A DNA stretch of 64,000 nucleotides, taken from positions 35,624,106-35,688,105 of the forward strand of contig CP136063.1 of NCBI GenBank assembly GCA_032622095.1, written 5' to 3'. A program made the translations under genes and the position numbers. Under the pieces are notes generated by a model. It saw nothing but the letters and a program-made list of their open reading frames with translations, made no database searches and had not been told where the DNA came from. The stretch is from Siphonodentalium dalli (lineage: Eukaryota; Mollusca; Scaphopoda; Gadilida; Siphonodentaliidae). Positions 36,856 to 49,554 of the stretch are shown here, one piece after another (position 1 is the stretch's first letter; every line of letters begins with the position of its first letter).

Positions 36856-36915
36856 TAGATGGCCTGGCTCGATTGCTTTAGTAGTTTGTTATCATTATGG
36901 TAGAATTGGGAATAC
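36856..36915 (+). repeat. Split direct repeat B1
   Basis: It is 60 bp, identical to B2 at 37894-37953, and abuts A2 directly at 36915/36916. Confidence 0.95.
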
Positions 36916-37114
36916 TGATAACTTTCGCGCGTTTTCTTGTATTAGCGCGAATGTATTGTATTCACAGCTCGATGAATAATGTATGTTATGAGTAGGCGGA
37001 GTTTTCATTAAGCCAGTAGCCAATGAAAAGTTGTTATTGGAGAATTGATTTCGGCGGGAAATCAGTGGAGTGCAGTCACTTCTAGTCCTAGATTTGTTGG
37101 GTCAGCACACACAA
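36916..37114 (+). repeat. Split direct repeat A2
   Basis: It is 199 bp, nearly identical to A1. The B1-A2 junction GAATAC/TGATAACTT is what joining the element's two ends in a circle would produce. Confidence 0.95.
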
Positions 37115-37254
37115 ATTTTTAAAGTAATTTAATTAAAGTGTGTGTATTGCTCATTTTGGATATAATGAGTTTGACAAATTTTGTTGTTTTCAAAATTTGA
37201 AAATAATATTTGAGTTTGTTTGAGAATTTTGATTGATCTCATTTTAACATATTT

Positions 37255-37660
37255 ATTTGTTCATTTTAACATAGACAGATATGTCACTATTATACAGAAT
37301 AGCTTTAAGTTCTTATCTTATGATATTTATTTGTTCATTTTAACATAGACAGATATGTCACTATTATACAGAATAGTTTTAAGATCTTATCTTATGATAT
37401 TTATGTGTTCCTATATAAACATGGAATCATGTTAACATAGACAGATATGTCACTATTATACAGAATAGTTTAACATAGACAGATATGTCACTATTATACA
37501 GAATAGTTTTAAGTTCTTATCTTATTATATAGACAGATATGTCACTATTATACAGAATAGTTTTAAGTTCTTATCTTATGATCTAACATAGACAGATATG
37601 TCACTATTATACAGAATAGTTTTAAGTTCTTATCTTATGATATTTATGTGTTCCTATATA
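37255..37660 (+). repeat. Tandem repeat between A2 and B2
   Basis: Six or so copies of ACATAGACAGATATGTCACT then ATTATACAGAATAG, with variable AAGTTCTTATCTTATGAT linkers. They are noncoding and inside the retrotransposon. Confidence 0.9.
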
Positions 37661-37893
37661 AACATGGAATGTGTAGAGTAAGAACTTTTTCTGTGTAAAA
37701 TTTCATTGAGAGTGTATTTCCGACGCTAGAAGCTGTGTCCATGCGAGTGTTCGGATAACAGGTTTCCATCATGGTTTTCCCTATAAGGGTTTTTTGGGTG
37801 GTTGTTCCTGGACCGCTGCACAGCATTGGTAGAATAGGGTGTAAAGTGAATGCATGTGTATGTACATGTCTTCTGAACAATACACGCTGACCG

Positions 37894-37953
37894 TAGATGG
37901 CCTGGCTCGATTGCTTTAGTAGTTTGTTATCATTATGGTAGAATTGGGAATAC
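37894..37953 (+). repeat. Split direct repeat B2 (3' end of retrotransposon)
   Basis: Identical to B1 over 60 bp. Similarity stops sharply after GGGAATAC at 37953, marking the right end. Confidence 0.93.
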
Positions 37954-40379
37954 ATGTAATCGATCACGCAAGTAAATAGCCAACCATTCGCCCAATAGTT
38001 CGGACGCTTCCATGTTTACCAGGCCAGAGGGTAGCGATATATGTAGGTCCATGCACTCTGGTGGCTGATTGTACTTTCATCTTCGTTTTCAAAATACAAG
38101 TACCGGTATATATTTAATCATTGTTAGATGTGTGAAGCCCGGCGCTATTAATTTGTCGGCGACTTTCTTTTAACATGTACACATTTTGCTTCGGTATTTG
38201 CTAGTGACTTACGATTATTAGCGGGGAATGTAATAAACGTAGGGTTCCCAAATATAGCACCATACTTTTCTTGGAAATAAATGAGCATACCGGCACCGTA
38301 CGTTTATTTCGATACCGAGAGTACGACTATATACACGGATAATTATATCTGGCTGACAGCTTCGCGAGAACATGGATAAATAAATAGAGGTAAGTGGTAG
38401 ACAATGGATTTTCCATTTCTTTTTGTTTTGTTCATTTTGTTTTGTTTAAATTCAGGATTTTCTTTTTCCCCACAAAAGGAAACACAATTAATTCAAAACA
38501 CTGTCTCACTTCAGATGCTATTAAGTCTGAAACATATTCAGTGTTACAGGCCAAAGAAAAACGGTGTGTATGTATTTTTTAATTATTTTGTTATTATACT
38601 TGACATTTTCATATGGCTTTTCGTGTCTTCTAAAATATTTAGATCAGCCTAATTTAGATTTTCTTGGTATGAACTGTGATAAGCACAATGCTTTTACAGA
38701 GAATATCCCATTCAGATCGAGACATTGAAGTTTATGTTTTGTTTTTTATATACAAAATTGAGAACAAATTTCTTGAAAGCATGACAAAACGTAAGAGTGG
38801 TATATATGGTATAGGTAAGGAAAAACTTATTCACAACTATTTTTGTCTTTGCCCAAATCAATTGACATTTGATACACGATGCTTACAACAATGTAGGCGT
38901 ATACAGTTTACACCACATACGGCTATATAACTAATGTATTTGTATTTGGTGCATGTGGGCCTACTGACTAGTCTGACCAGTACTCAATTTAGCAATGTGA
39001 AGCCCCATTGAAAGATTTTCAAATATATTAATTGCAGGTTGTCTTAATGTCTGGAAACTGGAGACAGAAGCATGGTACATGATATTCTAGCACGGAATGC
39101 TGAAAATAGTAGTTGCATGACCGTGATAAATAGCTGAGCTGATGAGATCGAGCCAGAATATCCTAGATATATATAAATATATAGAGAGCGAGAGATCTTG
39201 AAATGAAGAACAGTCACCCACTGACTCATATTTGCCACAATTGCCACAATATAAAGTCATATAAAGGTTTTTTAATTTACATGAGTCTTATTTTAGTGAC
39301 TAGCATGCAGAGAGGGTCAACCAAACAAATGGCTACATACACTTACAGTGCTTTGCTGTGGATGCCTCACTACATGTTTAACTTAATTATTAACCCCGTG
39401 AATTTGATATGCATGTACATACCAATGTTTGGCAGAATAAGTGCTGTCGCTTTTGATTTGAAATATTTATTTACCTGAGGACATAAACTTCTTATAATTT
39501 CAGAGAAATGAATTAAAAAATCTGAGAATACCATCGTTTTAATATATACCCAACACTATTACATGCCCCCTCCATCCCGAACACCAGTTACAACATGTAG
39601 TAACTAAATTTTAAGAGAGAGGGATGGGTGAAATCATGCATACCAGTTAAGAAAATATTGACTTCATGACATGGCAATTGCATTATGATATAGTTGACAA
39701 AGAAATATACCCAACTTCAATAAGCAAGAGCAACAGGGGTAAATTACATCAACATCATATTTCTAATTTGAGCCTAACATAATCTAAAGTTTGAAGAATT
39801 TTGTGGTATAAAGCTGCTTACAGTTAATGCAGGCTATTTACTGGATATGAGTTAAATGGGACGGGTATATTGCGATAATTAGTCCGAGGCAACCTTGGTC
39901 GCAATCATTGGAAACTCTTCAGAGACCCCTCATTCAGTCAAATCTGCGGCCCATCCTATATATGATATACCGGTACCATACCCCCTTCACCCCTACCCTG
40001 CTAAGAAATTGCATAGGGTATGATATTAGAGGGTGTGATCAGAAATAGGGGTATGACCAGGTCACGGTTGAAGATCCAACTCATGTTCCATGTAGTCATG
40101 TGCTTGAAGTTGTACAATTGGGTGGTTTAACAACGCTATCTATTGTATTTCATTTCAATTTTATTATATTTGTGTGACAACACCTGGATTTGAATTCAAA
40201 TTACCATCAAGTGAAAACTCAACTCACGATGCTTTTGGGAGCGGACAACCGAACACACCAAAAGCAAACTTCCAGTACTGTGAATAGGCCTGTACAGTCG
40301 AAGTTTGATTTTTTTTAAATTTCCCACATTGATGTCAGTATTTCGTCAGTTGGTTGCGATCTGACGATAGTCCAATTCT
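37954..40379. other. No gene recognised
   Basis: AT-rich DNA. A frame from 38404 begins with a hydrophobic, signal-peptide-like run, and another lies at 39203-39478. Neither has splice support or a recognised domain, so neither is called as a gene. Confidence 0.4.
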
Positions 40380-41523
40380 TCTCGTACTAAAACCGGCTAA
40401 GATATTGGGATGGAGGTGCCGGTCTTTAGTCCAAGACCGCTTGTATACCAATCCTATGACACGACTTACGCCCACGATCTGTGGCGGGAATTTGTGGTGT
40501 ATTTTACTCGATATCAAATCAATACATGATGCTATATACATCGGAAAGGCTTACATCTTATGGTCATAATGGTGTATAATAATCTAACTTTAATGTTAAA
40601 TTACGCATAGAATATTCCGGTTGATTGACACAAACATCGATTTGTTTCTCTGTTTGTTTACGTTTTAACCGAAAGCCGAAGTGGTCCGAATAAGTTCGGC
40701 ATAATCCGCTGTTTGTTCTGGGAATTCTACTTTCCGTTTCTATATATAGCGCGAGTTTTCCGAACAAAAATGGCGAAAACCGTTCGCCCGAAAGTCCAGT
40801 TTTCTATGTGCTTTCAGAACAATTCCCGCACTAAAAACTTAATGACATAATGGAGGATCAGAACGGTAGTTTTGTTGACAATTTTCGCAAGCAACTTGTC
40901 AAAATTGGAGCAAATTAGAACTCTTGTGTCTGACTTGCCAAGTTGCCATGCGTGTGATGTGCATTTTGACATCTGTGTTGATAAAATAATCGGAGAACCG
41001 AATCACACAGTTTCGAAATATAGTTCTTCCGTTTTAGTGGGACTTTTCAAACTTAAGGTTCATTTATTTAGTGTATTACATTTATATCTCCAATGTTTAA
41101 TTAATCTATTTATTATTTTATTTATTGACACACATAATTACGATTACAATGGAGAATTCATCGTAATTTGCGTTGTTGTCCAAAATCTACGGAATATTTT
41201 CAACGGAAAATGCCGAACACAGTTCGCGAGGTCAACCGAGTTAGCATACTTTAAAAAAATTGTAAACATTGAGGTAAATGTCTCTTTTCGCATTAAATTA
41301 CCGTTTTAAATTCACAACTGATGTGGGTTTCAGATAAAATAGCATGTCTTCTGCGGAAAATATCCGTTTATTGTCGCAATTGTGATATTTTATTTCATAT
41401 AATTGTGGTTTCATTTGAGCGGGTCACTAACGCTTAAGTCGTGTCATAAGAATGCATGGGCCTGGAACTCGGACTAAAGACCGGCACCTCCATCCCAATA
41501 TCTTAGCCGGTTTTAGTACGAGA
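40380..41523. mobile_element. Inverted-repeat pair enclosing ~1.04 kb
   Basis: 40380-40432 and 41471-41523 are perfect inverted copies over 53 bp (starting TCTCGTACTAAAACC), and weaker matching extends the arms to about 120 bp. The enclosed DNA has a 145-residue frame (40872-41309) with no recognised domain. It could be one element with internalised ends or two copies of a dispersed repeat in opposite orientation. Confidence 0.5.
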
Positions 41524-42733
41524 AGACTTGGACTATCTGACGAATGCAATAGCTGCGACTCACAAGAAAAGCACTTCGTGTACAAAACATAAATCATATT
41601 CTGGCGCAAAATTACATGCAAAGTACTCGAAAACGTGAGTATTTCATCGAAAAATATCTTTAAAACATTCGTTGTATACACTAGCGAACTGGGAGAAATA
41701 CGTCTTCATCGTGTGAAGTCATTTCCGAAGTTCTCCGAAAGAGGCCGACTATTATTAGCAAACATTGACGTCGGGAGCAAAACAAACAACCGCTTCGTCT
41801 GTTATTTCTGCGGACGCTCTTGACCACATTGACCAGATTAAAATACATATCTAGAGAGGATACCCGGTACATGTATTTGCCAGGATGCAATTGGAAATAT
41901 TATTTTATAAATTGTTGATAGGTGTATCTGCAAACCTAGGTCGTTGTGCAGGATATACACAATTTCTAACTAATTCCAGATTGATTAGTCTGTCAACCAG
42001 CACAGTATCTACCATTATTCCATACAACTTGTCTACTGGAACATATTTGTTATACAAAATGACAAGCAGACACTATGTCAGACTGTAGGTGTTGTGAGAT
42101 CAACAGATCATCTGAGTTGATAAACATGCAAATAATTCTTTGATTAGCTTGATGTACTCATGAACGTTATTTTCTAGCCATTGATAGTCACATTAATGTT
42201 TGAGACAGCTGCTCGCTCTTTTCCATTCACACAATGATCTAGGTTTAAAAGTCCTACAGGTAGTTACATTATGAGGAAAAGTTTATTTATTTCAGTTTTA
42301 CATTTCTCTAAGCTTCTTTCGAAGGGTGTCGGGAAGGAAGTTTTTCACCTCACTGTCCCATATGCAACATGTCAGCTTTATGTCACCTCCAATAAAGCCC
42401 ATATACGGGTCCAGTAACATAAATAATGTGTTTTTGCAGCTATAATAAGTTTTAAACTGTTAAAAATGTCAAATATGAGCACAAAAGGTCTAGTAAAACA
42501 TTTGTATGAGGTTGTAAAAAATATGTTTTTTTGCCTCTCGGACTACCCACCCCGGCATACCTTCCTGCTTCCCTACAGTGTATAATATCGTTAGCTTTGC
42601 GCAAGTCGGTATCTCTATGAGTGCATTCTAGTTGTGTTATGTTTTCATTTATATCAGGTTAAATAAATGTTTTTTATAATATAACTATTTAAATCTGAGC
42701 CTTTCAATGTCAATGTGAATTGATAGATCCTTG
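41524..42733. other. No gene recognised
   Basis: Small frames only (up to 69 residues). No repeats of note were seen. Confidence 0.4.
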
Positions 42734-43072
42734 ATGAAAACGTTTAGCAAGCTTGCCTTTTTATTACCCATTTGTATCATCCATAATCAACTGGTGGTGA
42801 AATCAACCCCCTACCAAGAGTTAAGTACACACATGTACCTATTACATAATAGAAACATTCTTAAAACCTTTTGTACCATTAATTTGAATAACAAAATTAC
42901 TCTAGGAAAACATTTACCAGGACAGGAAAATTTGTGCAAGACAATAGGATGTACATGTAGTCATCACTATACAAGTACTGGTGTAATGGTGGTATTGTGT
43001 GTAAAATTCTCACGAAACGTTAGTGACATCAATTTCATGCCAAGTAATACAACCAAAAGTATGAAAATTTGA
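42734..43072 (+). CDS. Small hypothetical secreted-protein candidate
   Basis: An ATG at 42734 opens a 112-residue frame. Its first ~22 residues (MKTFSKLAFLLPICII...) look like a signal peptide: basic start, hydrophobic core, then VVKST. The mature part has five cysteines including a CKTIGCTC cluster. No family is recognised, no promoter or polyadenylation signal is identified, and AT-rich DNA can open such frames by chance. Confidence 0.2.
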   Translation: MKTFSKLAFLLPICIIHNQLVVKSTPYQELSTHMYLLHNRNILKTFCTINLNNKITLGKHLPGQENLCKTIGCTCSHHYTSTGVMVVLCVKFSRNVSDINFMPSNTTKSMKI

Positions 43073-43105
43073 ATAACAAATCACACACTTCAGCATAAAC
43101 CAAGT

Positions 43106-43917
43106 TCGATCTTGTATTCAATCTTAATATAAACATGTATTTCCACTGTGTTGTTCAAGTAATACTTTCACCACAACATGATTTGGCATTTTATGTCACT
43201 TTGGTCGAGGTACATGTACACGTGTAGTTCAATATTTCTTCAACTGGATAAAAAATTAAAAATTCCCTACCCACCCTATTTTTTTCACAACGTTAGCGGA
43301 AACATACTATCTTTCTTTCTTTTTTGGCCTGACATCTACATGTAGGTTACATAGAGAATAATCACTCGATTGAGCTGGTTACGTGAAATAATTCATGAGA
43401 GGCAACACAGTTGTTGGACATTATGGAACCACGTATGTGTGTTACTGGTTGACAGTTTGACACTCCTGCGATCGCGTAGACTTTTGACACTTCGGGTATT
43501 TGACTGATTGTGCGATCATTACCCGTACTTCGAATCTGTTGTTTACACACTTTTTCTGCCAAGGTTTGTACTGGCGCTAATATTTATTTATAATGGCCAA
43601 CAACTGTTAGAGTCAGGGATGTTGTACAAGCATGATTGTCTTGATTGAATCGTTCATGTCATCAGTTAAATCAAGTGATCTTATTCTGTTTAGGCCAAAG
43701 AAAAAAAGATTGTATGTTTCCGGTAACGGAGCGAAAAAATTAGGGTATGTAGGTAGGCAAATTTAAAAAAATAAATTATTTCGATATTTTTTATCCAGCT
43801 GCAGAAATATTGAACTACCTCGACCGAAGTGACATAAAATGCCAACCTGTGTTGTGGGGAAAGTCTTACTTGATCAACACAGTGGAAATATACATTAAGA
43901 TTGATAAACAAAGTCAA
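43106..43917. repeat. Inverted pair of a ~225 bp sequence with 350 bp spacer
   Basis: 43106-43336 (reverse) and 43690-43917 (forward) are diverged inverted copies. Landmarks are GGCCAAA plus an A-rich run, GTATGTTTCCG, ATATTGAACTAC, AAGTGACATAAAATGCCAA and AACACAGTGGAAATA. Their GGCCAAA ends face each other. 43690 also pairs with the inverted end at 45510-45542, so 43690-45542 may be a ~1.85 kb element. Confidence 0.6.
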
Positions 43918-43938
43918 ATTTCATGCTTAGGTATGTTT

Positions 43939-44935
43939 TTAGCTCAACTTACTTTGTAAGTTTGAGCTATTGCCATGGGTTGGCGTCCGTGTGTCCATGT
44001 GTCCGTCAACAATTTCCTTTGGCGCGGGCTACAGGTCGTACCTTTGGTCTGATCTTTATGAAATTTTGTCATGAATGTTGACATTGACATGTAGATGGGA
44101 ACGAGTCACTTTGGGGTCATTCGGCCAAAAAACATGGCTGCTGGTGGCCATCTTGGATTTCAAATTTGAATCCATTGGCGCGGGCTACAGGCTGTAATGT
44201 TTGTCTGATCATCATAAAGTTTGTCATGAATGTTGACATTTACATGTAGATGGGAACGAGTCATTTTAGGATCATTCGGCCAAAAAACATGGCTGCTGGT
44301 GACCATCTTGAATTTTACTCTTTGCATCACTAAATCCTTTGACACATCCTGGAGACCACATCTCTGATCCGATCATCATCAAACTTCACATGGATCATCG
44401 GGGTGACCTCTATATGGTAATGAGTCATTTTGGGGTCATTTGGCCAAAAACATGGCCGTCGTCAGCCATCTTGGATTTTACTCTTTGCATCACTAAATAC
44501 TTTGACACACCCTACATGTACATACCACATCCCTGATCTGATCATCACCAAACTTCATATGGATCATATGGGTGAACTCGTGATGGGAACAAGTCATGTT
44601 GGGGTCATTCGGCAAAAAATATGGCCACCAATGGCCATTTTGGATTTTACTCTTTGTATGACTAAATATTTCTACAAAAGCATGGGTTACAGACCGATCT
44701 GTTTGTTTGATCTTCATGAAATTTGTCATGGATGTTGACATTGACATGTAGATGGGAACGAGTCATTTTGGGGTCATGCGGCAAAAAAAAATGGCCGCCG
44801 GTGGCCATTTTAGAATATACTCTTTGCATCACTAAATCCTTTGGCACACCCTACAGACCACATCCCTGATCCGATCATTATGAAACTTGTCAACAATTAT
44901 ATTAGTCCCCTACCTAAGTTGAGCTACAGTGTCAT
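43939..44935 (+). repeat. Dispersed ~155 bp repeat array with terminal hairpin
   Basis: Opens with an imperfect hairpin built on TAGCTCAACTTAC and GTAAGTTTGAGCTA, followed by GCCATGGGTTGGCGTCCG. About six units of the ~155 bp family follow, and the array closes near CCTAAGTTGAGCTACAGTG. Confidence 0.8.
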
Positions 44936-45542
44936 TGACACTTTCATTGACATACATGTAGCACATTTTCATTAATTTGGCTATAAACTTGGTAGGAAAT
45001 TGATGTCACTAACGTTTTATAAGAATTTTACCAATAATACCGCCTTTATACCGTACTTGTATTGTGACGACTACATCCCATTGTATGGGGGTAGCCAGTA
45101 CGCCCACCGAGCATGTCTGGTTTTTGGAGACAGTAGCTATTCCCCTAACATATGTGGTGATAACCTCTATACATGTATATATACAGATACACCCCACCAT
45201 GTCTGTTGATAGTGTTCCATAAGTCCCAAACAAGACATAGAGCAGGCATGAGATAGTCCGAGATACACTCTCAGGAAATTAAAATTGCAAAATGTATGCC
45301 CATCAATCCACAACCCATCACACACCTGGGGCCTTTGAGACAGCTTTCAATTCATGGTCACTTTTCACAGGGATATGTTAGAAACCATGCGTTTTGCACA
45401 CTAAAGGTAATCAATATTTATAAGCATTAGCGGTAAAAACAGTAAAAAACAAAAACAAAGTTTAGGGTCGGCGTGTTATTTTTAGGGTTGGTCATCGGTC
45501 GATGTACGGAAACATAGAATCTTTTTTCTTTGGCCTTATTAC

Positions 45543-46679
45543 TGTATACACCCGTTAGTAAGCCCATCCTCGAAGATAAACCCAGTCTCCTCGTACCGGT
45601 AGATAAGCCCACCCCCATTGTTGAGCATTTGGAAGGTGAATACAATCATGTCTTTCTATCCTGTAGAATACAGGTAGTGCTTTTTTATACCAAATGTATA
45701 GAACTGTCTTATCACTCTTTCTGGTCATTATCATGTGATTTTATCTTTTTAATGATATAAATAAAACACATTATTTATCTTTTTCAGTACCAAAATATGG
45801 TAATGATATAAAGCATGATGGTATGTCAGCACCTGAAGGAGCCCGCCCCAGGCTTACTGATTACATGTACATGTATGTACAGTATGTACATGTACCCGTA
45901 CCAAGGATTCTGGGTATATATAGTGATACATGTACCTCAGTCTGTCTTTCCTTTCAGTGTGGCATTATGTCTGTCCATAACTAACATTTCACAACACAGC
46001 TCAAAAATGGGAATTCCAATTTGGGTGTCCTTCGGCATGCTGGTGCATGTAGATCAGGATTGTGGATGTCCACATAATGGAGGTTTTGTTGACACTTTTT
46101 GCCAGAGTTATGGCCCTTTACTGGACTTTGTGTAGCGTCCATAACAAACATGCTCTATATCCATGTAACTGGATTCGCATTGCAATTTGTGATGCGTTTT
46201 CCAATTTCTGCAAAGCAATTTACAATGAAAAAACATGTATTGGTAGGGAATGCTACATGTATACAAAATCTACTCAGTCCTGCAAAATGCTGTATAAAAT
46301 GTTAAAAATTAAATTGACCTCTGGCTGTGGATGTCTTTATTATTGGATTTTGTTGTCTTATGTCGCGGTGATATCACATGTTTTGGGGAAAGGATATCCA
46401 CATCCTACATGTTTTGTCCATTAATTATACCCCCTGCAACGCGGTTGTGGAGAAGGGGGTTTATACTCCAATCAGCTTGTCTGTGGACATAAATTTGTCT
46501 GGAGTTTTTCTCAGCTGTTTTCTGCTCATTTTCCGTGAAACTTGGCACAGATATCAACAACCTGGGGACCTTCGATTATGACATATGTTTTTTTGGTGGA
46601 GTTACATGTATCCCCATTTTTCGACTTAGAATATCTTTGCAAAATGTATAATTTTGTCCGAGCTTTTATTTCTACATTT
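45543..46679. other. No gene recognised
   Basis: An ACATGTACATGTATGTACAG-type palindromic run is at about 45865. Frames up to 120 residues lack support. Confidence 0.4.
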
Positions 46680-48010
46680 TTATGTTTACCCATACCATAG
46701 TATGGTAAACATAGTGTCGTTGTCCGGATTGACCACTCGTCGTGCGTTCGTCCGTCCGTTCGTCTGTCTGTCTCTCTGTCCGTAGACACTTTACGCATGG
46801 TGCAATAACTCAAATATTTTCTATTTGATCGGAACCAATTTTGTATATGAATTATTCAACACAAAAGACAAATCGAGTTCGAATATGGGTTTGATCCGAC
46901 TATTTTTAACTGAGTTATGGCCCTTTTTCGAAAAAATATTCACTCTTAAAAAAATTCAGATTGAATTCCTTGCTCAATTTATACATATAAATAAATAAAT
47001 AAATGAAAAAAAATATATAATAAAATATTTTAAAAATAAATAATTATTAAAAACTATTAGCATAATTTAAAAAACTAACACCATTATAACTCTGCCAAGG
47101 GTACCCCGAGTCACCACACCAAATTTGTTTAAATCGGTCCAAAATCTTGTGTTATGTATTGGTAAATTTGTTTGGAGCGACATTAAATCCAATTCATCAA
47201 TTCCATCCCATGCTATTGGACTACTTAGCTATTGATGATGCTATATTATTTTCCGATGTCTCTTATGCCAATGCGCAGATAATCTGATAAAGAAAGCTAT
47301 GGTATCTAATTTAAAATAAAGATTCAACAATACTTGAACATATTTGCTGCCTTGCACAGCTGAATATATCACTCTACATAAACAATTTCTGTGATTTGTT
47401 GACAGCTCTGCTATATAATTGATATTAATGGGTCAGCAGTGAAGTGGCTTATATTGATCTATATGTCACCTTTCACATTTAACCCAAGGCTGTGGTGGTG
47501 CACCATTACAGATCCTGTACCAATGCGAGTGACCCATAAATTCCAATAATTTGTGTTATGTACATTTGTCTATAATAGTACATAACAGTATACTCAATAA
47601 TTCAACACCAAAACTATCATTTATGATTCCGATCATAGTAATTTACTATCGCCAAGGGGTGGGTTAACATCTGCCGATCGTGATCGGCCTCTCGTTATGT
47701 TTAGCCATACCATAGTATGATAAAGATAGTGACCACTCGTCGTCTGTCTGTGTGTCCATCGACATTTATGCATGGTGCGATAACTCAAACATTTTCTATC
47801 TGATCGGAATTTTACATATGAATGTCTGAGCCCAAAAGACAGATCAAGTTCGAATATGGGTTTGATGCGACTATTTTTAACGGAGTTATGGCCCTTTTTC
47901 TAAAAACATTTCACTCTATATTAAAAAACAAAACAATTTTTTTTAGATTGAATTCCTTGCTCAATTTATCCAAAAAAACCCCACAAAAATAATCAATAAA
48001 CTAGAGGTCA
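46680..48010 (+). repeat. Dispersed repeat with CCATACCATAGTATGG hairpin, two copies
   Basis: 46680-46970 and 47696-47965 are direct copies sharing CCATACCATAGTATG, ACCACTCGTCGT, CATGGTGC-ATAACTCAAA, AAGTTCGAATATGGGTTTGA and GAGTTATGGCCCTTTTTC. The first begins with a nearly perfect palindrome around the TATGTTTACC arm. 47390-47700 is repeated in inverted orientation at 63515-63930. Confidence 0.7.
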
Positions 48011-48184
48011 GATTCCATGGAATCAGATATACTTCCATGGTATCCCATTCCATGTGTGTGTGTTATGCGCATAGGTGTGTTCCTCTTCACGTGAATGCAT
48101 ATTGGTGCTTTGTGATCTGATGGTGGACTTGCATTGACATTTCTAAATATAATATATATTTTTGGGACTTATGTCTGTCTGTTT

Positions 48185-48680
48185 GTTTGTCTGTTAGCTA
48201 TGGCCGGGAAATCTGCTGGACGGATTTTGACGAAATTTGATACATACGGGTACTTTTGTCCAGGGAGTGTTTCGGACGGGTCAAATCGTGACCCCCCAAC
48301 CTGACCTTGACCTTCAAAAAGGTCAATCCAAGGTCAAATCGGGTAAAACAGACGGATTTCCACGAAATTTTATACCTAGGGCTACTTATGTCCGGGGAGT
48401 GTTTTGGACGGGTCAAATCGTGACCACCAACCTGACCTTGACCTTCACAAAGGTCAATCCAAGGTCAAATCTGGTAAAACAGACGGATTTTATACCTAGG
48501 GGTACTTATGTCCGGGGAGTGTTTTGGACGGGTCAAATCGTGACTCCGACCTGACATTGACCTTCAAAATGGTCATTTCAAGGTCAAATCGGGTAAAACA
48601 GACGGATATCCACGAATTTTTTATCTATAGGGAAATATTTGTCCGGGAAGTGTTTTGGACAGGTCACATCGTGACAATAG
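48185..48680 (+). repeat. Tandem repeat ~125 bp with TGACCTTGA half-sites
   Basis: Three full units and one partial share GTGTTTTGGACGGGTCAAAT, CCTGACCTTGACCTTC, CCAAGGTCAAAT and GGTAAAACAGACGGAT. TGACCTTGA is the reverse complement of TCAAGGTCA, the extended nuclear-receptor half-site; regulatory use is not shown. Confidence 0.8.
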
Positions 48681-49535
48681 GTTACTTTTATAGTAGAGCG
48701 GACATACCTATATAGTATAACGGTGAGCATATTCACGCATTTGCCTTGCTGCTTGATAAGTCCGTTTGAATTTGCGTCATGAAGGGAGGGTTTGAATTTG
48801 AGTAATATATCACCCGTTAACAACGTTACACGCTACCAGTGTTAAACCGTCCGCTATAAATCTTTAAAAAGCGTATTAATCTTGCGTTTAGATACTACTA
48901 ATCACATCCACTCGTCGAAAAGTTTTTATCTCAATATCTGATTTTCGGAGTAATTTTCCTCATTTGATTTTCGGTGGAATTTGCCAAATCTGAACCCACC
49001 CGACACAAACTCCCCGTTGAGCAGGTTGCTTTTATAGTAGAGCGGTCAAATTTTGTAGGCTTACCTACAGTATACCGGCTTACATGCTGCTGCATTGAAC
49101 TCGCTCCTGCATTAGCCCGTTTGGATTTGGGGCTAAAAATCGGTTAGTGATAGACTACTTAAGTATACATATTTATGTTATATAGCGTTGTCACGAGTAA
49201 ACCGTTGCATCTGAAAATTAGAAAATTGCGCTGTAGATGCGCCTGAACAATACCCATCAGATGTACTTGTCTAAAAAAAAAAATTATCTCGATGTTTGAA
49301 TTCCCCCCCTTTGCAATTTCCGTGGAATTTTCCTAAAGTCTCAACCCACCCCGACTCGCATTCTCCATTGGGCAAGTTAATTTTAAAGTATAGCAGTCAA
49401 ACTTTTGGGACGTACATACAGTATGTCAATGTACCTGCTACGACATTATCTTGCTCTTTAATTAGCCGGTTTGGATTTGGCGGGAAAAATAGGTGCAATA
49501 GCAACAAACATTTTTACGCGGTATTATGTACATGT
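48670..49535. repeat. Degenerate ~350 bp tandem repeat
   Basis: Three diverged units start near 48680, 49027 and 49375. They share TTTTATAGTAGAGCGG-like and CCGTTTGGATTTG-like blocks. Confidence 0.55.
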
Positions 49536-49554
49536 ATGGTCTAACATCAAAACT

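Larger units (their letters stand above)
31508..37953 (+). mobile_element. Ngaro-type tyrosine-recombinase (DIRS-order) retrotransposon, defective
   Basis: The layout is A1 (31508-31706), gag-like frame, reverse transcriptase, RNase H, tyrosine recombinase, B1 (36856-36915), A2 (36916-37114), tandem repeats, B2 (37894-37953). A1 and A2 are both 199 bp and nearly identical; B1 and B2 are identical over 60 bp. Such split direct repeats and a recombinase in place of an integrase define Ngaro/PAT-type DIRS elements. There is no target duplication, as expected for recombinase-mediated insertion. At least five reading-frame breaks and a MITE make this copy non-functional. Confidence 0.93.

Noticed and set aside
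40872-41309. A 145-residue plus-strand frame
   Set aside because: It is open, but has no recognised domain, has low-complexity Leu/Ile-rich content expected of AT-rich DNA, and no convincing exon boundaries.
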